Assembly (NCBI RefSeq): GCF_040760005.1
Contig: NZ_CP099760.1
Coordinates: forward strand, 3,281,501-3,345,500
Origin: Pseudomonas sp. stari2
GTDB lineage: Bacteria; Pseudomonadota; Gammaproteobacteria; Pseudomonadales; Pseudomonadaceae
Direction: 5' to 3'
Length of the DNA stretch: 64,000 nt
This document shows positions 20,612 to 31,126 of the stretch, piece by piece. Within the stretch, counting starts at the first letter, position 1. Each line of letters starts with the position of its first letter. Both the position numbers and the translations under genes were made by a program. The notes beneath the pieces were generated by a model that worked only from the letters and a program-made list of their open reading frames with translations, had not been told where the DNA came from and ran no database searches.

Positions 20612-22267
20612 TCAATTGCGCGGCGGTCCCTTGAGATCGAGTGGCGCAGCGTTGTCGGGGCGACCGCGAATCAGCGATTCCGGATGGCGTCCGAGGTAAT
20701 CCGACAGCTCACGCAGCGAACGCGACATGCGCCCGAGTTCGTCGAGCGTCTGGGTGAGCTTTTCTCGCTGCGGCGAATCTTCGGCCAACGTCGAATTTGC
20801 CGATTGCAGGGTCTTGCTCACGTCCGCCAAAGTGTTCTGAACAGCGGGCAGAGTCTTGGCATTGAACTGGGTCAGGCTTTTGCGCAGTTCAACGAGATTG
20901 CCGTCGAGATTGCCGGCAATGCGTTCCACCGGCAGTTTGTTGAGCTTGTCGACCATGGCCTCGAGTTTTTCCTGCAACTGTTCGAGGCTGCCGGGAATGG
21001 TCGGAATGACGATCGGACGCGCCGTCGGATCAAACGCGACTTTCTCGGCTTTCGGGAAAAAATCCAGAGCGATATACAGCTGACCGGTCAGCAGATTGCC
21101 GCTGCGGGCCTGGGCCCGCAGACCGTTGTCGATGAAGGTGCCGATCAGACGCACGGCGGCGGCTTCGTCTTCCGGGTTGTGGTTGAGCACCTTGAGCATC
21201 TTCTCGTGGGCCCGTCCCAGACGTTGCGGGTAGATCACAATTCCGACGTTGACCGGGAAGCTGCGTTTCTTCTCGTCGTAGTCCAGGTTGATGCTCACCA
21301 CACGGCCGATTTCCATGCCGAGGAATTCGACCGGCGCATCGACCTTGAGGCCGCGCATGGCCTGATCGAAACGCAGGCTCAGGTACTGCGGTTTGCCGGC
21401 GGGCGGGGCGAGGGCGGTCTGCTGGTCGTCGAACAGGTCGAAGGATTTTTCATCCGCTGCCGCCACATCGTTGGGGCTGTAATCCGGCGCGCGGAAGGCA
21501 ATGCCACCGACCAGCAGGGTCGAGAGCGATTCGGTCTTCACCGCAAAACCATTGGCGCCGACGTTCACGTCTATACCGCTGGCGTTCCAGAACCGGGTGT
21601 TCTCGGTGACGAAGGCATCGTTCGGCGCGTGGATGAACACTTCGATATTCACCCCTTTGCCATCGGGATCCAGTGCATAGGCCACGACCTGGCCGACCGG
21701 GATCTTGCGGTAGTAGACCGGGGAACCGATATCCAGCGAACCCAGGTCCGAGGCGTGCAGGTTGAAACGCCTGCCCGGTTCGCCGTAGGTAATGGGGGGC
21801 GGATTTTCCAGGCCTTTGAAGTACCTGGCGCGATCTTTCGATTGGCCGATATCGGCACCAATGTAGTCGCCAGAAAGCAGCGTATCGATACCCGACACGC
21901 CGCCGGCACCGATTCGCGGCCGGACTACCCAGAACTTCGAATCTTCGCGGGTAAAGGTTTCGGCCTGCTTGGCCAGCTTGATCGTGGCGTTGACGCTCTT
22001 CTGGTCGTCGCTCAGTTCGACATCCGAGACCTGGCCGACCACCACGTTGCGGTATTTGACTTCGGTCTTGTTGGCCGTCAGACCGCTGCCGGTCTTGAAG
22101 GTAACGACGATCGTCGGGCCTTCCTGCATCAGGTTGTGCACCACCAGCGAAATGCCCACCAGCACGGCAACAATCGGCACAATCCATACCAGCGAAATGT
22201 TGAAGCGCCGGGTCTTGATCGGTGCCTGGCCGGGTGCTCGCGGTTGATCGGCGGCTGACGACTCCAT
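20612..22267 (-). CDS. pqiB: Intermembrane transport protein PqiB (three MCE domains)
   Basis: A 551-residue protein with one N-terminal membrane helix (FNISLVWIVPIVAVLVGISLVV at about 22-43), three successive MCE/MlaD domains (each opening like GSGLTANKTEVKYRNVVVG) and a long C-terminal alpha-helical part with Leu/Asn-rich heptads. That is the architecture of the periplasm-spanning tube of E. coli PqiB, of similar length. Start ATG 22265-22267 has GGAGG six bases upstream. PqiA, the usual inner-membrane partner, is absent from both sides; the neighbouring genes are unrelated polyamine genes. Confidence 0.9.
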   Translation of the reverse strand: MESSAADQPRAPGQAPIKTRRFNISLVWIVPIVAVLVGISLVVHNLMQEGPTIVVTFKTGSGLTANKTEVKYRNVVVGQVSDVELSDDQKSVNATIKLAKQAETFTREDSKFWVVRPRIGAGGVSGIDTLLSGDYIGADIGQSKDRARYFKGLENPPPITYGEPGRRFNLHASDLGSLDIGSPVYYRKIPVGQVVAYALDPDGKGVNIEVFIHAPNDAFVTENTRFWNASGIDVNVGANGFAVKTESLSTLLVGGIAFRAPDYSPNDVAAADEKSFDLFDDQQTALAPPAGKPQYLSLRFDQAMRGLKVDAPVEFLGMEIGRVVSINLDYDEKKRSFPVNVGIVIYPQRLGRAHEKMLKVLNHNPEDEAAAVRLIGTFIDNGLRAQARSGNLLTGQLYIALDFFPKAEKVAFDPTARPIVIPTIPGSLEQLQEKLEAMVDKLNKLPVERIAGNLDGNLVELRKSLTQFNAKTLPAVQNTLADVSKTLQSANSTLAEDSPQREKLTQTLDELGRMSRSLRELSDYLGRHPESLIRGRPDNAAPLDLKGPPRN

Positions 22268-22311
22268 CCATGACCTCCAGAGTGTGTTGGGCACTGAGCG
22301 TCAGGAACGCA

Positions 22312-22340
22312 AAAGCACTTCATCAATATAGAAGTGCTTT
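22312..22340. terminator. Bidirectional-looking terminator between the PuuB-like gene and pqiB
   Basis: A perfect 10-bp stem AAAGCACTTC/GAAGTGCTTT closes a nine-base loop, with short T/A runs on both flanks. It should end transcription of the polyamine genes before pqiB on the minus strand. Confidence 0.75.
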
Positions 22341-22380
22341 GCGATAGAGCAAATGTGCAGGTCGCTTCAACCCGCGAGAT

Positions 22381-24794
<2,414 letters not shown>

Positions 24795-24816
24795 TTATGC
24801 TCGTAAAGTCGGTAGG

Positions 24817-24847
24817 GATCGCTCCCGGACAGTGTCCGGGAGCGATC
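24817..24847 (-). terminator. Strong hairpin after the glutamine synthetase-like gene
   Basis: Two 15-base arms (24817-24831 and 24833-24847) are perfectly complementary, giving a long GC-rich hairpin 11 bases after the puuA-like stop. There is no adjacent U-run. It may reduce, rather than abolish, read-through into the binding-protein gene. Confidence 0.6.
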
Positions 24848-24858
24848 AGGTCGCAGGC

Positions 24859-26217
24859 TTAAACGCTCAACAACAGGAACTCACGCTCCCAGGAGCTGAT
24901 CACGCGCTTGAAGTTTTCATGCTCGGCGCGTTTCACCGCCACGTAGCCGCGCACGAATTTGCTGCCCAGATACTCGGCGACGGTGTCGCACTCTTCCATC
25001 TGGGTCAGCGCTTCTTCGATGGTGATCGGCAGGCGTAGATTGCGGCGCTCATAGGCGCGGCCTTCGACGGCGGCACTTGGCTCGATGCCTTCGACCATGC
25101 CGATGTAACCGCACAGCAGGCTCGCAGCAATCGCCAGATACGGGTTGGCGTCGGCGCCGGGCAGGCGGTTTTCCACGCGCATTGCTTCAGGGCCGGACGT
25201 TGGAACTCGCAGGCCGACGGTGCGGTTTTCTTCGCCCCATTCGACGTTGACTGGCGCCGAGGTGTCGGGCAGGAAGCGGCGGAACGAGTTCACGTTCGGC
25301 GCGAACATCGGCAGCACTTTCGGGATGAATTTCTGCAGACCGCCGATGTGATGGCGGAACAGGTCGCTCATGGTGCCGTCGGCATTGGCGAAAATCGGTT
25401 TGCCGGTGGCGATCTCCACCACGCTCTGATGCAAGTGCATGGCGCTACCGGGCTCGTCGCCAATCGGCTTGGCCATGAACGTCGCGGTTACGTCGTGCTT
25501 GAGTGCGGCTTCACGCAGGGTGCGCTTGAACACGGTGATCTGGTCGGCCAGATCCAGCGCGTCGCCGTGACGGAAGTTGATTTCCATCTGCGCCGGGCCG
25601 TCTTCGTGGATCAGCGTGTCGAGGTCCAGGCCTTGCAGCTCGCACCAGTCGTAGACGTCTTCGAACAGCGGATCGAATTCGTTGGCGGCATCGATGGAGA
25701 ACGACTGACGACCGCTTTCAGCGCGACCGGAACGACCCAGTGGTGCCTTCAACGGCAAGTCCGGGTCTTCGCAACGCTGGGTCAGGTAAAACTCCATTTC
25801 CGGCGCAACGATCGGCTTCCAGCCCTTGTCGGTGTACAGCTGCAAGACTTTTTTCAGCACGTTGCGCGGCGACAGTTCGATCGGGTTGCCGAACTTGTCG
25901 AAGGTGTCGTGGATCACGATGGCGGTCGGCTCGATGGCCCATGGCACCACGTACACCGCGTCGCTCACCGGTTTGCAGACCATGTCGATGTCGGCCGGGT
26001 CGAGCAGGTCGTAGTAGATGTCGTCGTCGACAAAATCCCCGGTTACCGTTTGCAGCAACACACTTTCCGGCAGGCGCATGCCTCGCTCATGCAGGAACTT
26101 GTTGGTCGGTGCAATTTTGCCGCGGGCGATGCCGGTCAGGTCGCTGACCACGCATTCCACTTCGGTAATCTTGTGATCTTTCAGCCATGTGAACAGCTGA
26201 TCGAAAGGGGCATTCAT
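24859..26217 (-). CDS. puuA: Gamma-glutamyl-polyamine synthetase (glutamine synthetase family)
   Basis: A 452-residue GS-fold ligase that joins glutamate to putrescine or another polyamine using ATP, the first step of the gamma-glutamylated polyamine pathway. GS motifs are present: the metal ligands in VAPEMEFYL, HEDGPAQMEINF and GSAMHLHQS, and RVENRLPGADANPYL near the C-terminus. Adenylylation-site context of true GlnA is absent. Start ATG 26215-26217 has GAGG five bases upstream; an in-frame start 16 codons earlier lacks such a site. It faces a divergent AraC-type regulator gene. Confidence 0.88.
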   Translation of the reverse strand: MNAPFDQLFTWLKDHKITEVECVVSDLTGIARGKIAPTNKFLHERGMRLPESVLLQTVTGDFVDDDIYYDLLDPADIDMVCKPVSDAVYVVPWAIEPTAIVIHDTFDKFGNPIELSPRNVLKKVLQLYTDKGWKPIVAPEMEFYLTQRCEDPDLPLKAPLGRSGRAESGRQSFSIDAANEFDPLFEDVYDWCELQGLDLDTLIHEDGPAQMEINFRHGDALDLADQITVFKRTLREAALKHDVTATFMAKPIGDEPGSAMHLHQSVVEIATGKPIFANADGTMSDLFRHHIGGLQKFIPKVLPMFAPNVNSFRRFLPDTSAPVNVEWGEENRTVGLRVPTSGPEAMRVENRLPGADANPYLAIAASLLCGYIGMVEGIEPSAAVEGRAYERRNLRLPITIEEALTQMEECDTVAEYLGSKFVRGYVAVKRAEHENFKRVISSWEREFLLLSV

Positions 26218-26379
26218 AAAGACCTCGTCGTTGGTTTTATTGACGCGGGGGAAGTGCGATTTCATCTTTCGCAGGCTTCCCCTGTGGCGCGTTGACGACT
26301 ATCTTGGGCGGGCCTTGCCGTTCCATCTATCCACTTTCAGCAGCACCAAAGCGCACCAAAAGAGTGCGCAAGGTCTCCC

Positions 26380-27285
26380 ATGACAACGTGTAATCCGCTA
26401 CAGGTTCAAGCTTTCAACACCGCCGATGTCGCCGAGCAGATCCGCGCGACACCGGGCTGGGTCCAGCATTACCAGCAGATGTCGCCGGGGCATTTCGCCG
26501 GGCAAATCCGCTATCTGGACCTGGAAGGCGTGGAGGTCTACGAAGAACAGATGAACACCCGTGTGGAGCAGAATTTCAGTGCACCGTCGGGGTCTCTGGC
26601 GTTCTGTTTCGATCGCAGTGACAACGCGCTCTATCTGCTGAACGAAGAGAGCCGCAACATCTGGATCACTCCGGAGAACTACCAGGAAATCGCCGTGGTG
26701 TTCGGCCCCGAGTTCGTCCGCCGCAACGGCCTGGACGTGGCCCGGCTGGAAGGTTTGTTCATGGCGCCGCTCAATGGCGCGCAGAATGCGCTGTTCAGCC
26801 GCTGGTTAAGCTCGACTCTCACGAAGTTGTCGCAAACCCTTGATCAGCCAAGCAAAGAAGCATTGACCCAGCAGTTGCTGGAGGACTGCCTGTTCATCCT
26901 CGATAACGCCAGGGTGTGTCTGGACAGTGGTGGTTTGCAGCGTCGCGCCGAAGAGCGGCAAACCATGAAGCGCGTGGGGGAATGGGCGGCGGACTCGCCG
27001 GAAGAAACCCTCAATCTGCTGGAGCTGGCCCAGGTGGCCGGGGTGTCGTTGCGACAGTTGCAGCAGACCTTCAAGGCCTATACGGGGATGTCACCGACTC
27101 AATGGTTGCGTTTGCGCCGGCTCAACAGTGCCCGCCGGGAACTGCTCAAGGGAGCATCCTCGGGCACCACGGTGGCTGAAGTCGCGATGAACTGGTCGTT
27201 TTGGCATCTGGGGCGGTTTTCCAGCAGTTACCGGGCTTTGTTCAATGAGCTGCCAAGTGAGACATTGAAGCGATCAAGCCGCTAA
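26380..27285 (+). CDS. AraC-family transcriptional regulator (EutR-like)
   Basis: A 301-residue protein. The N-terminal part (about 1-180) lacks a clear cupin motif, resembling regulators of the EutR/EthA type. The C-terminal HTH_18 domain (about 210-300) has LLELAQVAGVSLRQLQQTFKAYTG and then PTQWLRLRRLN, the usual two-helix AraC arrangement, with WSFWHLGRFSSSYRALFNELP as the second motif. It is transcribed away from the puuA-like gene across a 162-base gap, so it probably controls that cluster in response to an amine. The effector is not evident. Confidence 0.85.
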   Translation: MTTCNPLQVQAFNTADVAEQIRATPGWVQHYQQMSPGHFAGQIRYLDLEGVEVYEEQMNTRVEQNFSAPSGSLAFCFDRSDNALYLLNEESRNIWITPENYQEIAVVFGPEFVRRNGLDVARLEGLFMAPLNGAQNALFSRWLSSTLTKLSQTLDQPSKEALTQQLLEDCLFILDNARVCLDSGGLQRRAEERQTMKRVGEWAADSPEETLNLLELAQVAGVSLRQLQQTFKAYTGMSPTQWLRLRRLNSARRELLKGASSGTTVAEVAMNWSFWHLGRFSSSYRALFNELPSETLKRSSR

Positions 27286-27303
27286 CGGAGGAGATAAAAC
27301 CTT

Positions 27304-28050
27304 TCAAGCGCCGTTCCTGAGTAACTGGCCGAACGCCTCCAACTCACTTTTCTCTACATCCGAAACCAGCACGAAACGCATGTGAGCGGCCTGCCATGAA
27401 ACCACATTGAAACCGCGAATCGACTGGCTCTGCGTCGGCTTGTCGGCTTCCGTAGTCGGCAGGATAAACACATTGATGATGTGTTTGGCTCGGCCGTAAC
27501 TCAGGGCCGCGGTGGTCTGGTGCTGCAAGTAATCCAGCCGGCCGCCGAGCAGTGGAAAGCCCTGCGCCGAGTAGTCGACGACGGGCGGCGAGAAGTCGAG
27601 TTTGCCGGTGAACCAGGGTTTTACGGTGTGCCGATCGGACGACACCACATCGTTCAGGTGCTGGCCCATCAACGAGCGCACATGGCTGGAGACGGCTTCG
27701 TCCATCAACGGTTGTTCGCTGCCCGGTGTTGCCACGTAAAGCACCATCGCCAGGGCCAGGGCCGCTGCGGAAAAAACCGGGGCGAACCATTTTCGCCAGC
27801 GTTCGATCGGGCCCGGTGATGCCGGAGCAACAGCGGCAAGCACGCTGGCAGTCAACGAAGCCGGCGCGGAGTAATAGGGCGCATGACGTTTCACGCTGAC
27901 CTTCAGCAGCTTCGCCTCATCATGCAGCCGCGCGCAGTCGGAACATATGGCCAGATGCGCAGCGACATCCGCCGCCATCGCCGGATCAAGTTCCTGATCC
28001 AGATAGCCCTGCAGTTGTGTCTGGCAAACCGTGCAGTGGAGTTCATTCAT
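27304..28050 (-). CDS. Anti-sigma factor with zinc-finger domain
   Basis: A 248-residue single-pass membrane protein. The N-terminal ZAS-type zinc domain has Cys7, Cys10 and a HLAICSDCARLH motif (H-x3-C-x2-C, about 33-40). One membrane helix (about 90-108) leads to a periplasmic region of about 140 residues that could sense stress. Its start overlaps the sigma gene by eight bases, the normal arrangement for an ECF sigma factor and its cognate anti-sigma. It likely holds the sigma factor inactive until a periplasmic signal. Confidence 0.88.
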   Translation of the reverse strand: MNELHCTVCQTQLQGYLDQELDPAMAADVAAHLAICSDCARLHDEAKLLKVSVKRHAPYYSAPASLTASVLAAVAPASPGPIERWRKWFAPVFSAAALALAMVLYVATPGSEQPLMDEAVSSHVRSLMGQHLNDVVSSDRHTVKPWFTGKLDFSPPVVDYSAQGFPLLGGRLDYLQHQTTAALSYGRAKHIINVFILPTTEADKPTQSQSIRGFNVVSWQAAHMRFVLVSDVEKSELEAFGQLLRNGA

Positions 28051-28555
28051 GATCGTGCAACTTCAGTAGTTCGAGCTTGAGCATGGCGCGGGCCCGGGCC
28101 AGTCTCGACATGACAGTGCCGATGGGAATGTCGACCACCAGGGCTATGTCCTTGTAAGGCATGTCTTCGAGTTCCTTGAGCACAATGACCTCGCGAAACG
28201 CTGGCGGCAAGACACTCAGCGCCTGCTGGAGCAGCGCCGCGTTTTCCGTGTGAATGGCCAACAGTTCCGGGCTCTGGCCGTGACTCAGTGCGCCGTCGAT
28301 ATCACCCGTTTCGTCATCGATGGTGACCCAGTGGCGCCCGGCCGAGGCCTTGAGCCAGGTGTAGCTTTCGTTGCGCACGATGGTCAGGAACCAGGCCTTG
28401 GCGTTGCCGTCGGCAAAACGCTGCAGAAACCTGAAGGCGCGCAGGGCGCTTTCCTGCACGACATCCCGTGCGGCGGCGTCGTTGCCCGTGATCCAGCGCG
28501 CGAGGTTGTAAGCCGCGTCCAGGTGCGGCGCAATCAGTTCCTCGAATCGATTCAT
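28043..28555 (-). CDS. ECF-type RNA polymerase sigma factor
   Basis: A 170-residue sigma-70 family protein made of regions 2 and 4 only. Region 2 has AYNLARWITGNDAAARDVVQESALRAFRF with the -10-binding helix. Region 4 has LPPAFREVIVLKELEDMPYKDIALVVDIPIGTVMSRLARAR, a canonical -35-reading helix-turn-helix. Its own upstream region contains GGAATAA-N16-GTT, also found before the divergent metallophosphoesterase gene, which points to autoregulation and a shared regulon. Confidence 0.92.
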   Translation of the reverse strand: MNRFEELIAPHLDAAYNLARWITGNDAAARDVVQESALRAFRFLQRFADGNAKAWFLTIVRNESYTWLKASAGRHWVTIDDETGDIDGALSHGQSPELLAIHTENAALLQQALSVLPPAFREVIVLKELEDMPYKDIALVVDIPIGTVMSRLARARAMLKLELLKLHDHE

Positions 28556-28583
28556 AGTGGCTTCCGCACCGTCACACCCCTAT

Positions 28584-28609
28584 AACCGTGATGCGTCGTG
28601 TTTTATTCC
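28584..28609 (-). promoter_or_regulatory. Putative ECF promoter of the sigma/anti-sigma operon
   Basis: On the minus strand GGAATAA (28609-28603) and GTT (28586-28584) are separated by exactly 16 bases. The presumed transcript start lies roughly 20 bases before the sigma ATG. The identical spacing occurs on the opposite strand for the neighbouring gene. Confidence 0.65.
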
Positions 28610-28634
28610 CGGAAAAGAATTTGTTTTGCGGCGT

Positions 28635-28660
28635 GGAATAAACGTTCGTCCCGCAAGGTT
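28635..28660 (+). promoter_or_regulatory. Putative ECF promoter of the metallophosphoesterase-cupredoxin operon
   Basis: GGAATAA (28635-28641), a 16-base spacer and GTT (28658-28660) lie 50 bases before the ATG at 28710. The match in both elements and spacing to the divergent sigma promoter makes chance unlikely. Confidence 0.65.
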
Positions 28661-28709
28661 CTTCCTGGTGTCAGCTACATCACTGTAGTCCGCCAGCGAG
28701 GACCTACCG

Positions 28710-29681
28710 ATGGACAATCAAACAAAACATCCACTGCGCACCGACGGTTTTCTGAGCAACCCGGACCGGCGAACGCTGCTCAAATGTTCGGCGTGGGCCG
28801 GGGCCGGGGTGCTCTGGGCCCTGAGCGGCGGCATTCCCAGAGCCTTTGCGATGGATGAAGCGGGCAACGTCAGAGATCCCAAGGCGTTGGCCAGCACCTT
28901 TCATTTCGTGCAGATCAGCGACTCGCACATCGGCTTCAACAAGGAAGCCAATCCGGAGCCGGTGAAAACCCTGCAGGTGGCGATCGACAAGGTCATTGCA
29001 CTGCCGAAACGGCCGTCGCTGATCCTGCACACCGGCGACATCACCCACCTGTCCAAGGCCGAGGAATTCGACACCGCGGCGCAGGTACTCAAAGGCTTGC
29101 CGTCCACGGTGCATTACATCCCCGGCGAACACGACACCCTCGACGAGGGCGGCGGCAAGCTCTATCTCCAACGTTACGGCAAGGGCACCAAAGGCAACGG
29201 CTGGTACAGCTTCGATGACCACGGCGTGCATTTCATCGCGCTGGTCAATGTCTTCAACTTCCAGGCCGGACATGAAGCCACCTTGGGTGCGGATCAACTG
29301 GCCTGGCTGGCCGATGATCTGCGCGCGGTATCGACCAGCACGCCGATCGTGGTGTTCACCCACATTCCGCTGTGGACGATCTATCAGCCGTGGGGCTGGG
29401 GCACCGAGGATGGCGATCAGGCGATTGCGATGCTGCGCAAGTACGGCTCGGTGACGGTGTTGAACGGGCATATCCATCAGGTGATCCAGAAGGTCGAAGG
29501 CAATATCACCTTCCACACCGCCCGTGGCACGGCCTACCCACAACCGGCACCCGGTGCGGCGCCGTCACCGGGCCCGATGACCGTAGCGGCGGACCAGTTG
29601 CGCAACTATCTGGGGATCACCGAGGTGCGGGCGACACAGGGCGAACATCCGTTGGCGCTGATCGATTCGACACTGGTCTAG
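28710..29681 (+). CDS. Tat-exported calcineurin-like metallophosphoesterase
   Basis: A 323-residue protein with a twin-arginine signal (DRRTLLK, Arg20-Arg21; likely cleaved after IPRAFA). The dinuclear metal motifs are complete and in order: QISDSHIGF, HTGDITH, GEHDT (in place of the common GNHD), FTHIPLW and NGHIHQ. It should be a periplasmic phosphomonoesterase or phosphodiesterase, folded with metals before export. It is the first gene of a two-gene operon with a cupredoxin, 14 bases downstream, and is probably under the divergent ECF sigma factor. Confidence 0.88.
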   Translation: MDNQTKHPLRTDGFLSNPDRRTLLKCSAWAGAGVLWALSGGIPRAFAMDEAGNVRDPKALASTFHFVQISDSHIGFNKEANPEPVKTLQVAIDKVIALPKRPSLILHTGDITHLSKAEEFDTAAQVLKGLPSTVHYIPGEHDTLDEGGGKLYLQRYGKGTKGNGWYSFDDHGVHFIALVNVFNFQAGHEATLGADQLAWLADDLRAVSTSTPIVVFTHIPLWTIYQPWGWGTEDGDQAIAMLRKYGSVTVLNGHIHQVIQKVEGNITFHTARGTAYPQPAPGAAPSPGPMTVAADQLRNYLGITEVRATQGEHPLALIDSTLV

Positions 29682-29695
29682 GGGAGGGCGACCCA

Positions 29696-30004
29696 ATGAA
29701 AGCACGACTGTTGGCAGTGCTGTGCCTGTTTTTGTCGATTCCGGTCTGGGCACAGGAAGTGAAGGTCGACATCAAGGAATTCATGTTCGGCCCCAAGGAT
29801 CTGACCGTGGCTGTGGGCACCAGGGTGACGTGGGTCAATGATGATCAGATTCCGCACACGGTGGCTGAAACCCACAAGGTGTTCCGCTCGGGGGCGCTGG
29901 ACACTAATGACAGTTTTTCCTGGGTGTTCAATACGCCGGGCGAGTTCGAGTATTTCTGCGTGCTGCATCCGCAGATGATCGGCAAGATTGTGGTGACTCA
30001 GTAA
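29696..30004 (+). CDS. Small periplasmic cupredoxin (amicyanin/pseudoazurin-like)
   Basis: A 102-residue protein with a signal peptide (cleavage after IPVWA, residue 19). The type 1 copper ligands are visible: His54 (IPHTV), Cys88, His91 and Met94 (YFCVLHPQM). Such proteins shuttle single electrons in the periplasm or bind copper under stress. The ATG 29696 follows GGGGAGGG and lies 14 bases after the metallophosphoesterase stop. Being in an ECF sigma operon suggests a redox or metal stress response, which is inference. Confidence 0.9.
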   Translation: MKARLLAVLCLFLSIPVWAQEVKVDIKEFMFGPKDLTVAVGTRVTWVNDDQIPHTVAETHKVFRSGALDTNDSFSWVFNTPGEFEYFCVLHPQMIGKIVVTQ

Positions 30005-30007
30005 ACA

Positions 30008-30040
30008 GGGGCGCGGCTTCAATGAGGCCGCGCCCTTTTT
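30008..30040 (+). terminator. Rho-independent terminator after the cupredoxin gene
   Basis: A 9-bp perfect stem GGGCGCGGC/GCCGCGCCC with a nine-base loop is followed by TTTTT on the plus strand. It also lies just past the end of the convergent long ebo-type operon and may stop that transcript too. Confidence 0.85.
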
Positions 30041-30046
30041 CTGTTT

Positions 30047-31096
30047 TCAGAGCTGTACCCGACGCAGCCTGCCGCTCAATGCAACCACCTTGTTATCCGG
30101 CGTGGGCAAGGGGCGCCCGGTTAACCCCATGCCTTCGCTCACCAGTACCGCATCCTGCACCAGACACAGGTTGGACGGGGTATCCAGGTCACGGGCGAGC
30201 ACCGTTACTTCACTGGTTTGCAGGTTGCAGCTCAACAGTCGCCCGCTGAACCGGGTAAATCCGCCGTGCAGGGGTTCGCCATTCCAGTCAGGCGGCAGCG
30301 GTTGTTGCAGACGGCTGCAGAGTTCCAGCACCAACACATTTCCTTGCGGACACAGCGCCAGCCCGGTCGGCAGTTGCAGACCGCGAATCAGCACTTCGAT
30401 CCGGCCGGTGTCGGGCCAGACCCGAATCACCTGACCGGCCTGATCATCAAAGTCGATGCCTTTGCGGGCCGGGTCGCCTTGCAGCTCCCCGGAGAACAGG
30501 CTGATCAGCACAGCGTCTGTCGCCGGTTCGTGCACCAGCGTGACGGGGACGGCTTCCTGGCCCATGTCCAGATCGGGCAACTGGACCAATACCTGTTCAT
30601 CCTCGCCAGTGCTGAACTCCACCAACTGATTGGTATCGGGTTTGACCGCCAGCCAACTGCGGCGGGTCGGGTGATAACACAGCGCATTCAGGTTGCCCCG
30701 ACTGTGAAACACCGGCTCCGGCGGGGTGTATTGCAGGTCCAGCAGTTTCGAGCCCGCGACATAATCGGTCTGGCTGACCAGACAGCGCCCGTCACCGCAG
30801 GCGATGTCCGACAGGCCCATGATTTCATCGCGTAGCATGCGGGCCTGCATGTTCATCGAGCGAAAACCCTGAACCACGGTTTCCCGGGCGAGCCAGGCGC
30901 CGGGGTGGAGCGGGTCGGGTTGCAGCCGGCTGATACGGCCGCTGAAGGGCTGATCCGGCAGACCTGAGCCAGCCTCGGCCAGCAGCAGGCTGCCATCGGC
31001 TTGCACGCAGGCGCCGCGTGGGTTCAGCAGGCCTTCGGCGATGATCGTGCTGGGGCGCAGCGTCTCGCGGGGGCGCGCAGGAATATGAACAGTCAT
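30047..31096 (-). CDS. Beta-propeller-like (NHL/SMP-30-type) protein, last gene of the ebo-type operon
   Basis: A 349-residue protein without a signal peptide. It shows repeated blade-like units, each with a short D/G-rich turn: GLLNPRGACVQADGSLLLAEAG, GLQLPTGLALCPQGNVLVLE, and DLDTPSNLCLVQDAVLVSEG. That pattern is usual for six-bladed NHL, SMP-30 or vitamin-K-reductase-like propellers. No catalytic set can be assigned. It follows the 605-residue VioB-like gene by 30 bases. Cyanobacterial scytonemin clusters also contain NHL-type propellers, but relatedness is not established here. It could be a lactonase-like enzyme or a scaffold. Confidence 0.65.
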   Translation of the reverse strand: MTVHIPARPRETLRPSTIIAEGLLNPRGACVQADGSLLLAEAGSGLPDQPFSGRISRLQPDPLHPGAWLARETVVQGFRSMNMQARMLRDEIMGLSDIACGDGRCLVSQTDYVAGSKLLDLQYTPPEPVFHSRGNLNALCYHPTRRSWLAVKPDTNQLVEFSTGEDEQVLVQLPDLDMGQEAVPVTLVHEPATDAVLISLFSGELQGDPARKGIDFDDQAGQVIRVWPDTGRIEVLIRGLQLPTGLALCPQGNVLVLELCSRLQQPLPPDWNGEPLHGGFTRFSGRLLSCNLQTSEVTVLARDLDTPSNLCLVQDAVLVSEGMGLTGRPLPTPDNKVVALSGRLRRVQL

Positions 31097-31126
31097 AGGT
31101 GTCTCTCCATGGTCTGAGGGGCGCGA

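Noticed and set aside
20402..22258. A 618-codon plus-strand open frame opposite pqiB
   Set aside because: Composition mirrors pqiB codons, and no ribosome-binding site or domain is seen.
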